From: Acinetobacter sp. ANC 3813
Lineage (GTDB): Bacteria > Pseudomonadota > Gammaproteobacteria > Pseudomonadales > Moraxellaceae
NCBI RefSeq assembly: GCF_002135435.1
Contig: NZ_NEGK01000003.1
Coordinates: 372,001 to 436,000 of the forward strand
DNA: 64,000 nt
Reading direction: 5' to 3'
Shown piece after piece: positions 1-9,489 of this stretch; position 1 is the first letter of the stretch, and the number at the start of each line of letters is the position of its first letter. The notes under the pieces were generated by a model. That model saw only the letters and a program-made list of their open reading frames with translations. It was not told where the DNA came from and did not search any database. Position numbers and translations under genes: made by a program.

Positions 1-609
1 TCACTCGCCACTTGGCTGCTGCCTGCTTTGCAGCCTGCATTAACAGCAGGAAAAATTACAATCCATTTTCAAGTGGATGACCAGTCTCAAACCCATCATT
101 TACTCGAAGCTGGCTTAGTCAATGCATGTGTTGCACAAGAACCCAAAGCCATGAAAGGCTGTACTGCACAATACTTAGGAAGCATGACTTACCGGTTTGT
201 CAGTACACCGCATTTTGCTGAAACATATTTTGCAAAAGGGATTAATCGTGAAACCTTGAGAACAGCGCCAGCCCTCATTTTTAATGCAAAAGACCAGATG
301 CATACTTCACGAATTCAGCAGGAGTATGGTTTAAGCCCAGAACAATACCCGCATTTTTTTGTACCTTCTTCAAGCGCTTTTATGGATGCCGTATTGATGG
401 GACTGGGGTATGGCTGGCTGCCCGATTATCAAGCGGCAGTTCACCTTCAAGAAGGGAAATTAACAGAACTTTCGGAAAAATTGCGCTTAGAACAGCCACT
501 GTATTGGCATCACTGGAAACAGCAGTCTGATGCGCTGAATCGCTTAAGTGCAATCTTGCAGAGCCAAGCGGGTAAAATTATGAATGGCACTTTTCAAGCC
601 GATAGCTGA
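1..609 (+). CDS. argP: ArgP/IciA-type LysR regulator, 3' part only
   Basis: The gene runs off the left edge. The reading frame is open from base 1, so the start and the N-terminal helix-turn-helix are outside the window. What remains is the effector-binding domain of a LysR-type regulator. The opening residues SLATWLLPAL and the later motifs FVSTPHFAETYF and LYWHHWK line up with E. coli ArgP, the lysine/arginine-responsive activator of argO-type exporters. Family members are near 300 residues, so about a third is missing. It stops one base before the convergent YceI gene. The regulated exporter would be expected upstream, outside the window. Family assignment is firm; the exact ligand is inferred. 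Confidence 0.85.
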   Translation, partial: SLATWLLPALQPALTAGKITIHFQVDDQSQTHHLLEAGLVNACVAQEPKAMKGCTAQYLGSMTYRFVSTPHFAETYFAKGINRETLRTAPALIFNAKDQMHTSRIQQEYGLSPEQYPHFFVPSSSAFMDAVLMGLGYGWLPDYQAAVHLQEGKLTELSEKLRLEQPLYWHHWKQQSDALNRLSAILQSQAGKIMNGTFQADS

Positions 610-610
610 A

Positions 611-1180
611 TTATTTAATTTGCCATTGGCCAATGAGCTGGATATGCACTTTTTCACCAACATCGCCAAATGATTTTTTCATGCCAAAATCACTGCGGTT
701 AATGGTTCCTGCCGCCTGTACATCCAGCAATTTAGTATTGGCTGCATTGGGTCTCAGTAAAACATCAAAAGTCACTGGACGGGTCACACCGCGTAACGTC
801 AGGTCTCCATAGACCCAATAACGGTCTTGGTTTTGCGGGACAAATTCTGTGCTTTTAAAACTGACATTTTTAAATTGGGCAGCATCAAAAAAGCTTTCGC
901 CTAAAATCATCGGCTTCAAAACAGGATTGCTAAATTTCAAACTGCTGGCGGGTACATTGACTTGCACCCAAGCATTTTGCGGTGTACGCATGTCAAAATA
1001 CAAACGCGACTGCGGCTGAACCGAAACCCCTTGTACAACTGAAAGTCCAACTGTTTTGATATTAAAGGATACAAAACTGTCTTCGGTTAGAATCCAATTT
1101 TGCGCATGCAGCTGAGTCTGCAGCCCAAACGCCGCAAGCCCTGCAACAATCCCCCGCAATATTTTTTTTTCAGCGCTCAT
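611..1180 (-). CDS. YceI-family periplasmic lipid-binding protein
   Basis: This is a 189-residue secreted protein. The start is placed at 1180 because GGAG lies six bases upstream and because a signal peptide follows directly (short basic stretch, hydrophobic core, cleavage near LHAQ). A longer in-frame start at 1231 would put 17 residues ahead of the signal peptide. The mature part begins WILTEDSFVSFNIKTVG and contains FGMKKSFGDVGEKVHI near the end, the usual YceI lipocalin-like barrel. YceI proteins bind polyisoprenoid lipids; the ligand here cannot be read. It converges on argP and has its own promoter region with nadM upstream. Confidence 0.85.
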   Translation of the reverse strand: MSAEKKILRGIVAGLAAFGLQTQLHAQNWILTEDSFVSFNIKTVGLSVVQGVSVQPQSRLYFDMRTPQNAWVQVNVPASSLKFSNPVLKPMILGESFFDAAQFKNVSFKSTEFVPQNQDRYWVYGDLTLRGVTRPVTFDVLLRPNAANTKLLDVQAAGTINRSDFGMKKSFGDVGEKVHIQLIGQWQIK

Positions 1181-1246
1181 ACACGCTCCAACTCTAATAA
1201 TCAGCTCACATCCAATGTGGTGCTTTATCATTTAAAATACCGAAAA

Positions 1247-1816
1247 TCAGCTTAAATTACTCTTATCTTGAGACAAAAATTTGTTTTGTAATTGTAGATA
1301 AATCGGGTTTTGTTTAAATTTATGTAAAAACTCGCTTGTGCCCAATGGAAAAGCCGTTTCAATAATTTCACCACGATAAAAAGCTTCGCGCATTGGCGTG
1401 GCTGACATTGAACCCTGCAAACTGTCCAATTCCACCATTTCCCATTCTGGAAAAAACTTTAAATAATAGGATGAATCATCTTTGAAATGACCGATCAGCC
1501 CAATTCGATCAGTCGGCTGTATAATCTCTGCGACCAATGATTTCACCAGCTGTTGCCATTTTTCATCATTATAGACGTCGATGACATTCACAAACTTAAT
1601 CCGTTGCTGATCTGCAGGAGAAAAATTCGATAAAATCATCTGCTGGCGTTCTTCTGCAGTAAAAGGGTTTTTGATATTGCGTTCATTTTGTGCTGAACCT
1701 AATGCCAAAATCACATTCTTGCTTTGTTTCAAGGCAATCAAAATCGTTTGCATATGCGCTAAGTGGAAAGGCTGAAAACGTCCAATGAATACCAAGTAAT
1801 CAAATTTATCATTCAT
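1247..1816 (-). CDS. nadM: Nicotinamide-nucleotide adenylyltransferase (NadM type)
   Basis: It transfers AMP from ATP to NMN (or the acid form) to make NAD precursors. The nucleotidyltransferase signature GRFQPFHLAH lies 10-15 residues after the chosen start, and the second ATP-binding motif SMSATPMRE is near the C-terminus. IGHFKDDSSYYLKFFPEW resembles the N-terminal half of the Synechocystis bifunctional NadM-Nudix enzyme, but no Nudix domain follows, so this is the single-domain form. Start 1816 fits the family length (189 residues). A start at 1876 would add 20 residues, and the longest frame (1957) would overlap the divergent crotonase. No candidate has a strong ribosome-binding site. 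Confidence 0.8.
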   Translation of the reverse strand: MNDKFDYLVFIGRFQPFHLAHMQTILIALKQSKNVILALGSAQNERNIKNPFTAEERQQMILSNFSPADQQRIKFVNVIDVYNDEKWQQLVKSLVAEIIQPTDRIGLIGHFKDDSSYYLKFFPEWEMVELDSLQGSMSATPMREAFYRGEIIETAFPLGTSEFLHKFKQNPIYLQLQNKFLSQDKSNLS

Positions 1817-1921
1817 AACAGAATCATCGTGATTTATGAACTCATGAGTTGCGCCTGCAATTTGAAAATGCGACATAATGAGCCCATAAATTTGAATTAA
1901 ATTGAAAGCAAGGATAGTACG

Positions 1922-2722
1922 ATGACACTGAGCTGTATTCAACAACCTCATGAACATTTGAATGCGAAATTAGAAAATGGTGTGCTGACTCTGGCAATTA
2001 ACCGTCCGCAAGCTAAGAATGCACTCTATACAGAACTCTATTTCTGGATTGCTAAAGCGCTGGATGAAGCGGATTTAGACAGCACTGTTCGCGCAGTCAT
2101 TTTACGCGGTGAAGACGCAGATTTCAGTGCCGGCAATGATATGCAGGACTTTATGAAATCTGCAGCCCTAAAAGGTCAAGCGCCTGCATCTGAAGGCGCA
2201 CCCTTTGTTTTGCTGAAATCTGCAGCGAAGTTTTCTAAACCGCTGATTGCTGCTGTACGCGGTGTTGCCATTGGCATTGGTGTAACGATACTGCTGCACT
2301 GCGATATGGTCTATAGCGACAATACAGCATTGTTCCAAATCCCATTTGTCAGCCTTGGCCTGTCGCCTGAAGGCGCTTCAAGCAAACTGCTGGTCGAACA
2401 AGCAGGCTATCATAAAGCAGCTGAACTTTTATTAACTGCACAAAAATTTGACAGTGCGACTGCGCTTTCTGCAAATCTGGTCAACAGCATTGAAGATGAC
2501 GTATATGCTGCTGCTGCTAAAAAAGCTGCTCAATTGGCTGCTTTGCCGCTGGCATCTTTGGTTCAGTCTAAAGCATTGATGAAACACAATGTAAATGAAA
2601 TTGTGGCTTGGATTGATCATGAAGCTGAAATTTTTATGGACCGTGTAGGCTCTCCAGAAATGATGGAAGCAGTGGCTGCGTTTATGCAAAAGCGTAAACC
2701 AGACTTTTCTCAGTTCAATTAA
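1922..2722 (+). CDS. Enoyl-CoA hydratase/isomerase (crotonase) family
   Basis: This is a 266-residue crotonase-fold protein. The first oxyanion-hole segment is FSAGNDMQDF (about 68-77) and the second is RGVAIGIG (about 113-120). LGLSPEGASS (about 146-155) carries a single Glu at the position used by delta3,delta2-enoyl-CoA isomerases of the ECI2/PECI type, rather than the paired glutamates of true hydratases. An isomerase in fatty-acid degradation is therefore the better guess. AAGGA sits eight bases before the ATG. It is divergent from nadM and followed by a clear terminator at 2748, so it is probably monocistronic. Confidence 0.82.
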   Translation: MTLSCIQQPHEHLNAKLENGVLTLAINRPQAKNALYTELYFWIAKALDEADLDSTVRAVILRGEDADFSAGNDMQDFMKSAALKGQAPASEGAPFVLLKSAAKFSKPLIAAVRGVAIGIGVTILLHCDMVYSDNTALFQIPFVSLGLSPEGASSKLLVEQAGYHKAAELLLTAQKFDSATALSANLVNSIEDDVYAAAAKKAAQLAALPLASLVQSKALMKHNVNEIVAWIDHEAEIFMDRVGSPEMMEAVAAFMQKRKPDFSQFN

Positions 2723-2747
2723 TCGCTGAACAATATATTGAATTACA

Positions 2748-2777
2748 TAAACCATCCAAAATTTTGGGTGGTTTTTT
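2748..2777 (+). terminator. Rho-independent terminator of the crotonase gene
   Basis: An AT-flanked stem with one G-T wobble (ACCATCC pairing with GGGTGGT) is followed by six T's on the plus strand, 25 bases after the stop. Confidence 0.8.
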
Positions 2778-2824
2778 CATTTCAACCACCATCTTATTAG
2801 CAAAGCAATCACGGAATACCCTGT

Positions 2825-3586
2825 ATGACCGCAACACATTCAGCTGAAAAAAAGCGCTATTACGAAGCAGCTCCACAAGATATTGATGTCGAAAATTTCC
2901 GAAAAGTGATAGAAAGCCGCCGCTCAGTGCGCAAATTTACCGATAAAGCTATTCCTGCCGATGTGCTGGATGCCTGCTTAGACTTGGCTTTGCTGGCGCC
3001 AAACTCATCGAATTTACAGCCGTGGACTTTTTATGTGGTGCAAACCCCAGCGACGAAAAAACAGCTGATCAAAGCGTGTTTAGGACAGCTTGCTGCCAAA
3101 ACAGCTTCTGAACTGATTGTCTGTGTAGCGCGGACAGACAGATTAGATGAAATGGCAAAACGGAATATTTCTGAGTTTCCATTTCCTGAAGCGCCTCCGG
3201 CTGTGCAGAAGTACTACAAGTTTATTCCTTATAATTACAAAACAGGTTACTTCAATGCACTGGGTAACTTTAAGAAAGTAGCTTTCAAAGTTGCACGTAA
3301 ACTTGACAAGCAATTACCTGTGACCGCCTTTAATGAAGCAGATGCGAAACTCTGGGCAAGTAAAACCACTGCCTTAGCTTGTGAAAACTTAGTTTTGGCA
3401 TTACGTGCTTATGGTTTTGACAGCTGTATGATGGAAGGTTTTGATGAGCCTTTGGTTAATAAAATTTTAGGTTTAAACAATCAGCAATACCCTGTGATGG
3501 TGATTGGTGCAGGTGAACGTGCTGTAGATGGTGTGTTCTTTCCGCAGTATCGTTTTGATCGTGATTTATTTATTCAGAAGGTTTAA
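2825..3586 (+). CDS. Nitroreductase-family FMN oxidoreductase
   Basis: This is a 253-residue protein of the nitroreductase fold. RRSVRKFTDKAIP (about 32-44) is the N-terminal FMN-phosphate motif. APNSSNLQPWTF (about 57-68) is the second FMN segment, and the C-terminal part GLNNQQYPVMVIGAGER matches the family's last strand. It is longer than minimal nitroreductases (about 200) because of a central insertion around residues 110-165 rich in aromatic and basic residues. The substrate cannot be read. It stands alone behind the terminator at 2748. Downstream is a structured repeat rather than a simple terminator. Confidence 0.82.
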   Translation: MTATHSAEKKRYYEAAPQDIDVENFRKVIESRRSVRKFTDKAIPADVLDACLDLALLAPNSSNLQPWTFYVVQTPATKKQLIKACLGQLAAKTASELIVCVARTDRLDEMAKRNISEFPFPEAPPAVQKYYKFIPYNYKTGYFNALGNFKKVAFKVARKLDKQLPVTAFNEADAKLWASKTTALACENLVLALRAYGFDSCMMEGFDEPLVNKILGLNNQQYPVMVIGAGERAVDGVFFPQYRFDRDLFIQKV

Positions 3587-3630
3587 TTCTAATTCTATTA
3601 ACGTATAGCAGTAATTTGAGACGCGGAAAT

Positions 3631-3764
3631 GTCATCAGCAGCTGTACGAGGCAGGGCTCGATTCAATAAATATCGTTTTTGCGATGTTATTCATCACATG
3701 ACGGAATGTAACGAGTTCTGCTGATGACTATGGTTTTGCCTACTTTTCCCGAAAGAAAAGTAGG
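3631..3764. repeat. Structured intergenic repeat, copy A
   Basis: An outer perfect 11-bp inverted repeat (GTCATCAGCAG at 3631-3641 with its complement at 3718-3728) encloses a second long imperfect hairpin around 3655-3695 with an ATCG/CGAT tip. It is followed by GGTTTTG and a perfect 9-bp hairpin, CCTACTTTT/AAAAGTAGG (3739-3747 with 3756-3764). The GGTTTTG plus ACTTTT...AAAAGT tail is shared with copy C at 14790-14880. No open reading frame is convincing here. It may act as RNA or as a repetitive DNA element. Confidence 0.5.
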
Positions 3765-3829
3765 TCGAACCGAAGGTTATTGATAGCTTTAAATGTGTAA
3801 TAACAATACTCCGTTACAACCGTATACTT

Positions 3830-4147
3830 TTAGAAAGTTATATTCACCATTTGAATAAACTCAAACGCTGGCTCTTCATAAGGATGGCTTGCTGTTAAAG
3901 CCCTTGCGACTGCACTTGCCTTTTCTTCAAGCACTATAGTCTCCACACGCCATTCTGGAATTTGTTCCAACGTATCTAACTCACCAATAAATGGATTTGC
4001 ACCTTTTACAGGTTTAAATTGGCCTGTGCCTAACACTTGCCAAGCGCAGTGTTCATAATTACCAATACCGCCAGCACCTGCTTCAAATATAGCAAGTTTG
4101 GTAGATTCAAGATGTGATTCGGGAACGTAGTAAATGAGTTTGAGCAT
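3830..4147 (-). CDS. YqfO/NIF3-insert-type small protein
   Basis: This is a 105-residue protein that resembles the stand-alone YqfO domain, the CutA-like insert found inside NIF3 proteins: KLIYYVPESHLESTKLAIFEAGAGGIGNY at the start (about 3-31), and SHPYEEPAFEF near the end (about 90-100). The family is structurally related to PII/CutA trimers; no biochemical role is established that could be transferred here. The gene is single, divergent from the orphan gene at 4204, and lies between structured repeats A and B. The length is normal for the stand-alone form. Confidence 0.75.
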   Translation of the reverse strand: MLKLIYYVPESHLESTKLAIFEAGAGGIGNYEHCAWQVLGTGQFKPVKGANPFIGELDTLEQIPEWRVETIVLEEKASAVARALTASHPYEEPAFEFIQMVNITF

Positions 4148-4203
4148 TGAATTATCAGAAAATATAGATATATGATTGTAAATTATAAATTCAAATAATC
4201 ATT

Positions 4204-4815
4204 ATGAATAATCATCCATTACTTCAATATATTTCAACAGCCTCTAAACACATCTTATGGGAGTTTGGAAATAGTGGGACATTTGGCATTCCGAATGCAT
4301 TAAGAAATTCTGCCAATGAAATTTATATTCAGTCAAAACTTGCGAATGAAGGGCTTTATTATCTCCAAGTTAAAACATTTCTTGAGACATTAGAGTTAGA
4401 TAACAAAGCAATTGAAAGATTTATGGCTAAAAATCCCGACCATCAAAGATTAGGATTCGAAATATTTAAAATACTTGAAAATACAATTTTAGAAGATCAA
4501 GCGAGAATGCTAGCTAAGGCTTTCCAATTTTTTACGCGAGAGGAAATTTCCAAGCAAGAATTTGATAAATATATATATATCATTACTCGCTTAAATAAAC
4601 ATCTAATTCATTTAATCAGAGAACTTTCTCTAGTAGAAACGAATAAAGATGATCCTGATTTTGAATACGACATTCGTAATCCAAATATGGAGCTAGTTAG
4701 TTTTAGTTTTTTAGTTCAAGTTCCCTCCCAATCGTATCCAGGTGGTACACAAATAGCCCAATTCAAGAAGACTGAAACCTTTTACTATTTTTATGAAAAT
4801 ATTTTCAAAGATTAA
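4204..4815 (+). CDS. Unrecognised AT-rich protein, 203 residues
   Basis: I do not recognise this family. The protein is soluble-looking, with no signal peptide or membrane segment. It is largely helical by composition through residues 1-145, followed by a short charged link (NKDDPDFEYD, about 149-158) and a more strand-like end. Its bases are visibly richer in A and T than the flanking nitroreductase and purL genes. It is bracketed by structured repeats at 3631-3764 and 4832-4923. Together these suggest an accessory insertion into the locus. The ATG at 4204 has no strong ribosome-binding site. It is probably a real gene because the frame is long and uninterrupted. Confidence 0.6.
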   Translation: MNNHPLLQYISTASKHILWEFGNSGTFGIPNALRNSANEIYIQSKLANEGLYYLQVKTFLETLELDNKAIERFMAKNPDHQRLGFEIFKILENTILEDQARMLAKAFQFFTREEISKQEFDKYIYIITRLNKHLIHLIRELSLVETNKDDPDFEYDIRNPNMELVSFSFLVQVPSQSYPGGTQIAQFKKTETFYYFYENIFKD

Positions 4816-4831
4816 GCCAATCACATGACTA

Positions 4832-4923
4832 GCGACATGGATGTCGCCCATTAGACTGTGGGACAGGACGTCCCATCAGTCTAACAAAAGGGGTTTGTCT
4901 TACGGAGCAGTGCTCCTCATGCC
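4832..4923 (+). ncRNA. Structured intergenic element, copy B (C4-like candidate)
   Basis: Stem 1 is GCGACAT-GG-ATGTCGC (4832-4847). Stem 2 is TTAGACTG (4851-4858) pairing with CAGTCTAA (4877-4884), with an inner TGGGAC/GTCCCA stem and an AGGAC loop. Stem 3 is GGAGCA-G-TGCTCC (4904-4916). Copy C at 14790 has the same order, the same loop and different but still paired stem bases. C4-type antisense RNAs are known from phages and have been discussed for Acinetobacter small RNAs; a link is only a suggestion. The rest of 4816-5416 holds a 42-residue gene, three hairpins and a promoter, described separately. Confidence 0.5.
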
Positions 4924-4936
4924 CTATCAAAAGTAA

Positions 4937-4962
4937 AAAAACCGCCTCTCGGCGGTTTCTAT
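4937..4962 (-). terminator. Terminator of the 42-residue membrane protein gene
   Basis: AACCGCC/GGCGGTT stem with a short CTCT loop. The T run (seven T's) is on the minus-strand side, just past the stop of the gene at 4973-5101. Confidence 0.8.
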
Positions 4963-4972
4963 ATTTAAAATA

Positions 4973-5101
4973 TTACATCTGCAACGCATAACCCAAAACC
5001 AAAAATACCAACTGCACGCTCACTACTGCACCAAAAAGCTTCCAGCCCTTTTTACGCAGTGCGGACTTATCAACTGCCGAATACTCTACTATTTTAATCA
5101 T
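4973..5101 (-). CDS. Small single-span membrane protein, 42 residues
   Basis: The reading frame of 42 codons begins MIKIVEYSAVDKSALRKKGW and continues with a single hydrophobic segment (about residues 22-40) ending YALQM. Five basic residues (Lys12, Arg16, Lys17, Lys18, Lys21) precede the segment, which suggests N-in topology. GAGGTG lies six bases before the ATG, a good ribosome-binding site, and the gene ends just before a strong terminator on the same strand. This combination supports a real gene. It lies 315 bases downstream of purL on the same strand, but two hairpin terminators separate them. The function is unknown. Confidence 0.65.
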   Translation of the reverse strand: MIKIVEYSAVDKSALRKKGWKLFGAVVSVQLVFLVLGYALQM

Positions 5102-5264
5102 GTCATCACCTCATCATGAGTGTTGATACTGAACTCATTTAGTTATCCATCTTTCTTTTATCTTGCATAGTTATTGTGCATAAATTACACACTAGCATGT
5201 TTCCACAAATATAAAAGCAAAATCTAAACCAAGTTCAGCGGGAGAAATAAAAATTTAAAAACCA

Positions 5265-5290
5265 ACAAAAAACCACCCGAAGGTGGTTCA
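5265..5290 (-). terminator. Terminator-like hairpin directly after a promoter
   Basis: AACCACC-TTCG-GGTGGTT (minus-strand sense; 5271-5288) followed by six T's. It lies only about ten bases past the expected start of transcription from the promoter at 5304-5332. Confidence 0.7.
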
Positions 5291-5303
5291 AAAATCGAAA
5301 GCG

Positions 5304-5332
5304 ATTATATGTGTAAAAACAAGTATTCACAA
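5304..5332 (-). promoter_or_regulatory. Sigma-70 promoter reading toward the small membrane gene
   Basis: Minus-strand TTGTGA (5332-5327) and TATAAT (5309-5304) with a 17-base spacer, the optimal spacing. The start point is expected near 5297. Confidence 0.6.
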
Positions 5333-5364
5333 TAATTAATATATCTTTTGGTAAACTTTTTACT

Positions 5365-5391
5365 ATAAAAAAAGCCACCAGAAGGCGGCTC
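5365..5391 (-). terminator. Terminator of purL
   Basis: Minus-strand AGCCGCC-TTCT-GGTGGCT (one G-U pair) followed by a run of T's, about 25 bases after the purL stop. Confidence 0.8.
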
Positions 5392-5416
5392 TTTTCAATG
5401 ATTCATCTATCTCAGA

Positions 5417-8400
5417 TTAACCAATAAATTTACGTGCGTTGCGGAACATACGTAACCAAGCACCGTCTTGATCCCAATCTTCTGGTTTCCAAGAATGCTG
5501 AATCGCACGGAAGTTACGTTCAGGGTGCGGCATCATAATCGTTGCACGGCCGTCTTTAGACGTTACACCTGAAATCGCTTCTGGCGAACCATTCGGGTTC
5601 ATTGGGTAATGCTGCGTTGGGTTGCCTTGGCTATCTACATAACGCAAGATCACTTGATCGCCTGCATTCAATGCTGCAATATTTTCCGCGCTAGCAACCA
5701 CACGGCCTTCACCATGCGCAACTGCGATTGGAAGAATCGAACCTTCCATACCTTCAAGCAATACAGAGTTTGATTTTTCTACACGTACGTTTACAGCACG
5801 CGCTTCAAACATTTCAGAAGTATTGCGGTGGAAACGTGGCCAAGCTACTGCACCCGGAATGAGCGGAGCAAGCTGAGACAACATTTGACAGCCGTTACAG
5901 ATACCGAGAGAGAATGTTTCATCACGGTTGAAGAATTTCTCAAATTGGTCACGAAGTTTTGGATTGAACAATACAGATTTAGCCCAACCGCCGCCTGCGC
6001 CCATTACATCACCGTAAGAGAAACCGCCACAAGCCACTAAACCTTCAAAGTCATCAAGACTGATACGGCCAGCTAGCAAATCGCTCATGTGTACGTCTAC
6101 AGTGTTGAAACCGACTTTGTCGAATGCAGCAGCCATTTCTACATGACCATTTACACCCTGCTCGCGCAGAATCACCATGTTTGGACGGCGCTCTACAATG
6201 TACGGCGCTTCGATTGGCTCGTTCAAATCAAATGTTGGTTTTGCAATTAAACCTGCATGTGATTTGTCCGCGATCAACGCATATTCTTGATCCGCAGTTT
6301 CTACGTTATCACGCAGACGTTGGATTTGATGCGACACTTCAGTCCATGCTTGCTGTAATTCAGCACGGTCTAAGCTCAAACCATTGACAGTTAAAGTATC
6401 TGTATCGTTTACAGTACCTACAACTGTAATTGCATTTTTAAGGCTAGACGCTGCAACTTCAGCTTCTAATGCAGCCCAATCCACTTTGCTGATTTGAAGC
6501 ACAGCACCAATTTCTTCTGCAAACAAGCTTGCAGTAGATTGATCTTCAAGTGCTGCACCTAAACGTGAAGCGAACATCATTTCTGCAACAGTTGCCAATA
6601 GACCGCCATCACCGATGTCATGGTAAGCCTTGATGAGACCACGGTTGCTCCAATCTTGAACCAATGCAAAGAATGCTTTGAAGTCATCGAAGCTGTCTAC
6701 GTCAGGTGTTACAGAACCGATTGCTTTGTAAACCTGAGCAAGGATCGAACCACCTAGACGGAATTGACCTTTAGAAAGATCGATACGTACCAGTACAGAC
6801 TCGATATTTTTAAGTTCAGGTGTAAGTGTTTTACGTACATCCGTCACAGGTGCAAATGCTGTGATCACGCCTGACATTGGAGAAGTGACAGATTTGTCTT
6901 CACCTTCGTCATTCCAAGTGGTACGCATAGACAATGAATCTTTACCGACTGGAATTGCGATACCTAAAGCAGGACACATTTCCATACCGATGGCTTTAAC
7001 ACCTTCGAATAGCGCTTGGTCTTCGCCCACTTGACCTGCAGCAGCCATCCAGTTTGCAGACAATTTAATGTCGCTGATCTGGTCGATTTTTGCAGACATG
7101 ATGTTCGAAATGGATTCTGCTACAGATAAACGTGCAGAAGCAGCAGGATTCAACAACGCAACTGGCGGGCGTTCACCCATTGCCATTGCTTCACCTGTAT
7201 AACCGACAAGGCTCGTCGTTGTTACTGCAGCATCTGCTACAGGCACTTGCCACTTACCGACGAACTGATCACGTGCAACCATACCTGTAATTGAACGGTC
7301 ACCAATGGTGATCAAGAATGATTTAGAAGCAACTGTTGGGTTCTTAAGAACGCGATAAATCGCATCTTTCAAATCTGTTACTGTTTCAGCAGTGAAGTCA
7401 TCGCCTTTACGTTCAATAGTTTCATATGAACGGCTCATACGCGGTGTACCGCCAAGCATCACTTGCATTGGCATATCCACAGCTTTGTTTTCAAACAGTG
7501 GATCGTTCACGGTCAATTGACGCGCTTCAGTTGCTTCACCTAATACGGCGAATGGGCAGCGTTCACGTGCACATAGTGATTCAAATAATTCTAAAGAGCT
7601 TGGACGGATGGCCAATACATAACGCTCTTGTGCTTCGTTCGACCAGATCTCCATTGGAGACATGCCTTTTTCCAATGATGGAATTTTGCGAAGATCAAGA
7701 ATTGCACCTAGCTCGTGGTCGTTCACCAGTTCTGGCATTGCATTTGAAACACCGCCCGCGCCTACATCATGTACAGACACGATTGGGTTATGGTCTTCCA
7801 TGCGCCAGCACGCATCGATCACTTCTTGGCAACGGCGTTCCATTTCTGGGTTTTCACGCTGCACAGAAGCGAAGTCTAGGTTTTCACCCAATTTACCGCT
7901 GTCGACTGAAGATGCTGCACCGCCGCCAAGACCAATCAGCATTGAAGGACCGCCCAAAACGATCAGTAAATCGCCCGGCTGAATCGCATCTTTTTCTACA
8001 TGGTCAGGACGGATGTTACCGTAACCGCCGGCAATCATAATTGGCTTGTGGAAGCCTTTTACATCGCCATTTACATTTTGTTCAAAAGTACGGAAGTAAC
8101 CATTTAACGCAGGACGGCCAAATTCGTTGTTAAACGCAGCGCCACCCAACGGACCATCGATCATGATCTGTAGTGGAGAAGCCATGCGAGACGGTTTGCC
8201 GTAGTTTTCTTCCCAAGGCTGTTCAAAACCCGGAATGTTCAAGTTAGAAACGGTGAAACCTGTTAAACCTGCTTTTGGCTTACCGCCGCGGCCTGTCGCG
8301 CCTTCATCACGGATTTCACCACCTGAACCAGTCGCTGCGCCTGCAAAAGGTGCAATCGCTGTCGGATGGTTATGCGTTTCCACCTTCATCAGGATGTGAG

Positions 8401-9253
8401 CCGCTTGGCTCTTATATTTATAAACGTGATGGCCCGTTTCAGCGTCTTGTTTTGGATAGAAACGCTGTGTGTCAAAGCCAACGATGACTGATGCATTGTC
8501 TTTATATGCAGACAAAACGTCATCTGGAGATTCTTTATATGTGTTCTTAATCATTTGGAACAATGACAATGGCTGTTTTTCACCATCAATTGTCCATTCA
8601 GAACCGAAAATTTTATGACGGCAGTGCTCTGAGTTTGCTTGAGCAAACATCATGAGTTCAATGTCGTGCGGGTTACGGTCAAGCTTTTTAAATGCTTCTG
8701 TCAGGTAATCAATTTCTTCATCAGAGAGTGCAAAACCGAATTCAGAGTTGGCTTTCACTAAAGCGTCTTTGCCTTGACCCAAAATATCAATTGAGTTTAA
8801 AGGTTTTGGCTCAGTTTCAGAAAATAATGCCGCTGCGTCATCAATTTGATTGAACACGCTTTCTGTCATGCGGTCATGCAATGCCAGTTTTACTTCATCA
8901 GAAACAGCATTTACGCCCTTCAGAGTAAACAAAACACCGCGTTCAAGGCGATGAACCGGTGTATTGCAGTTAGCGAAAATGTCTGTTGCCTTAGACGACC
9001 AAGGAGAGATTGTCCCAACGCGCGGCGTCACTAATATTTGGACTTCATCACTTGCTGGCTGGCGCAATTCAAAAGATTGACCATCGTTAAGCAGCTGTAA
9101 AGCAGATTGCTGTTGCTGTTCATTCAGCGCTTGATCAAATAAATAGACCAATTGGCTTTCAATTTCTTGAACAGAACTAATCGAAGATAGACGTGTTAAT
9201 AGTTGCGTTTTCTTAAAAGAAGAGTGTGCTGATGCACCGGCCACGATAAACAT
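5417..9253 (-). CDS. purL: Phosphoribosylformylglycinamidine synthase (FGAM synthase), large form
   Basis: This cytoplasmic enzyme converts FGAR, glutamine and ATP to FGAM in purine synthesis. The 1278-residue single-chain form has the standard order: an N-terminal PurS-like part with [10 protein letters not shown] (about 84-93), the linker, two AIRS-type ATP-binding halves ([11 protein letters not shown] and [15 protein letters not shown]; later [15 protein letters not shown] motif), and a C-terminal class I glutaminase with the nucleophile in GICNGCQM and the His-Glu pair in MPHPER. The length and end match E. coli PurL (1295). The gene is monocistronic with its own terminator. About 235 bases upstream hold no gene; I saw no clear PurR-like operator. 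Confidence 0.97.
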   Translation of the reverse strand: MFIVAGASAHSSFKKTQLLTRLSSISSVQEIESQLVYLFDQALNEQQQQSALQLLNDGQSFELRQPASDEVQILVTPRVGTISPWSSKATDIFANCNTPVHRLERGVLFTLKGVNAVSDEVKLALHDRMTESVFNQIDDAAALFSETEPKPLNSIDILGQGKDALVKANSEFGFALSDEEIDYLTEAFKKLDRNPHDIELMMFAQANSEHCRHKIFGSEWTIDGEKQPLSLFQMIKNTYKESPDDVLSAYKDNASVIVGFDTQRFYPKQDAETGHHVYKYKSQAAHILMKVETHNHPTAIAPFAGAATGSGGEIRDEGATGRGGKPKAGLTGFTVSNLNIPGFEQPWEENYGKPSRMASPLQIMIDGPLGGAAFNNEFGRPALNGYFRTFEQNVNGDVKGFHKPIMIAGGYGNIRPDHVEKDAIQPGDLLIVLGGPSMLIGLGGGAASSVDSGKLGENLDFASVQRENPEMERRCQEVIDACWRMEDHNPIVSVHDVGAGGVSNAMPELVNDHELGAILDLRKIPSLEKGMSPMEIWSNEAQERYVLAIRPSSLELFESLCARERCPFAVLGEATEARQLTVNDPLFENKAVDMPMQVMLGGTPRMSRSYETIERKGDDFTAETVTDLKDAIYRVLKNPTVASKSFLITIGDRSITGMVARDQFVGKWQVPVADAAVTTTSLVGYTGEAMAMGERPPVALLNPAASARLSVAESISNIMSAKIDQISDIKLSANWMAAAGQVGEDQALFEGVKAIGMEMCPALGIAIPVGKDSLSMRTTWNDEGEDKSVTSPMSGVITAFAPVTDVRKTLTPELKNIESVLVRIDLSKGQFRLGGSILAQVYKAIGSVTPDVDSFDDFKAFFALVQDWSNRGLIKAYHDIGDGGLLATVAEMMFASRLGAALEDQSTASLFAEEIGAVLQISKVDWAALEAEVAASSLKNAITVVGTVNDTDTLTVNGLSLDRAELQQAWTEVSHQIQRLRDNVETADQEYALIADKSHAGLIAKPTFDLNEPIEAPYIVERRPNMVILREQGVNGHVEMAAAFDKVGFNTVDVHMSDLLAGRISLDDFEGLVACGGFSYGDVMGAGGGWAKSVLFNPKLRDQFEKFFNRDETFSLGICNGCQMLSQLAPLIPGAVAWPRFHRNTSEMFEARAVNVRVEKSNSVLLEGMEGSILPIAVAHGEGRVVASAENIAALNAGDQVILRYVDSQGNPTQHYPMNPNGSPEAISGVTSKDGRATIMMPHPERNFRAIQHSWKPEDWDQDGAWLRMFRNARKFIG

Positions 9254-9489
9254 GCTGATTTTGGCTCCACGGGCTGGTCTTTTGAACCAAGCCGCAATGT
9301 GACTTGAAGAGAGCGCATATTCTACTGTGAAATGCTCAAATCAGCTAGATGGGAAAGCAGCTTTATCCGCCAATATCCTATAAGAAATACTTAGATTTTC
9401 TTTATTTTCAGATAAAAAAAATGATTGTTTCTTAAATATTATCTTAAATAAGCATGTATCTAAATAATTCAAACAAGAAAGCAGGCCAC

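Noticed and set aside
7426..8040. 204-codon open frame on the plus strand inside purL
   Set aside because: It is antisense to a full-length, well-conserved purL, has no ribosome-binding site and reads as a composition shadow.
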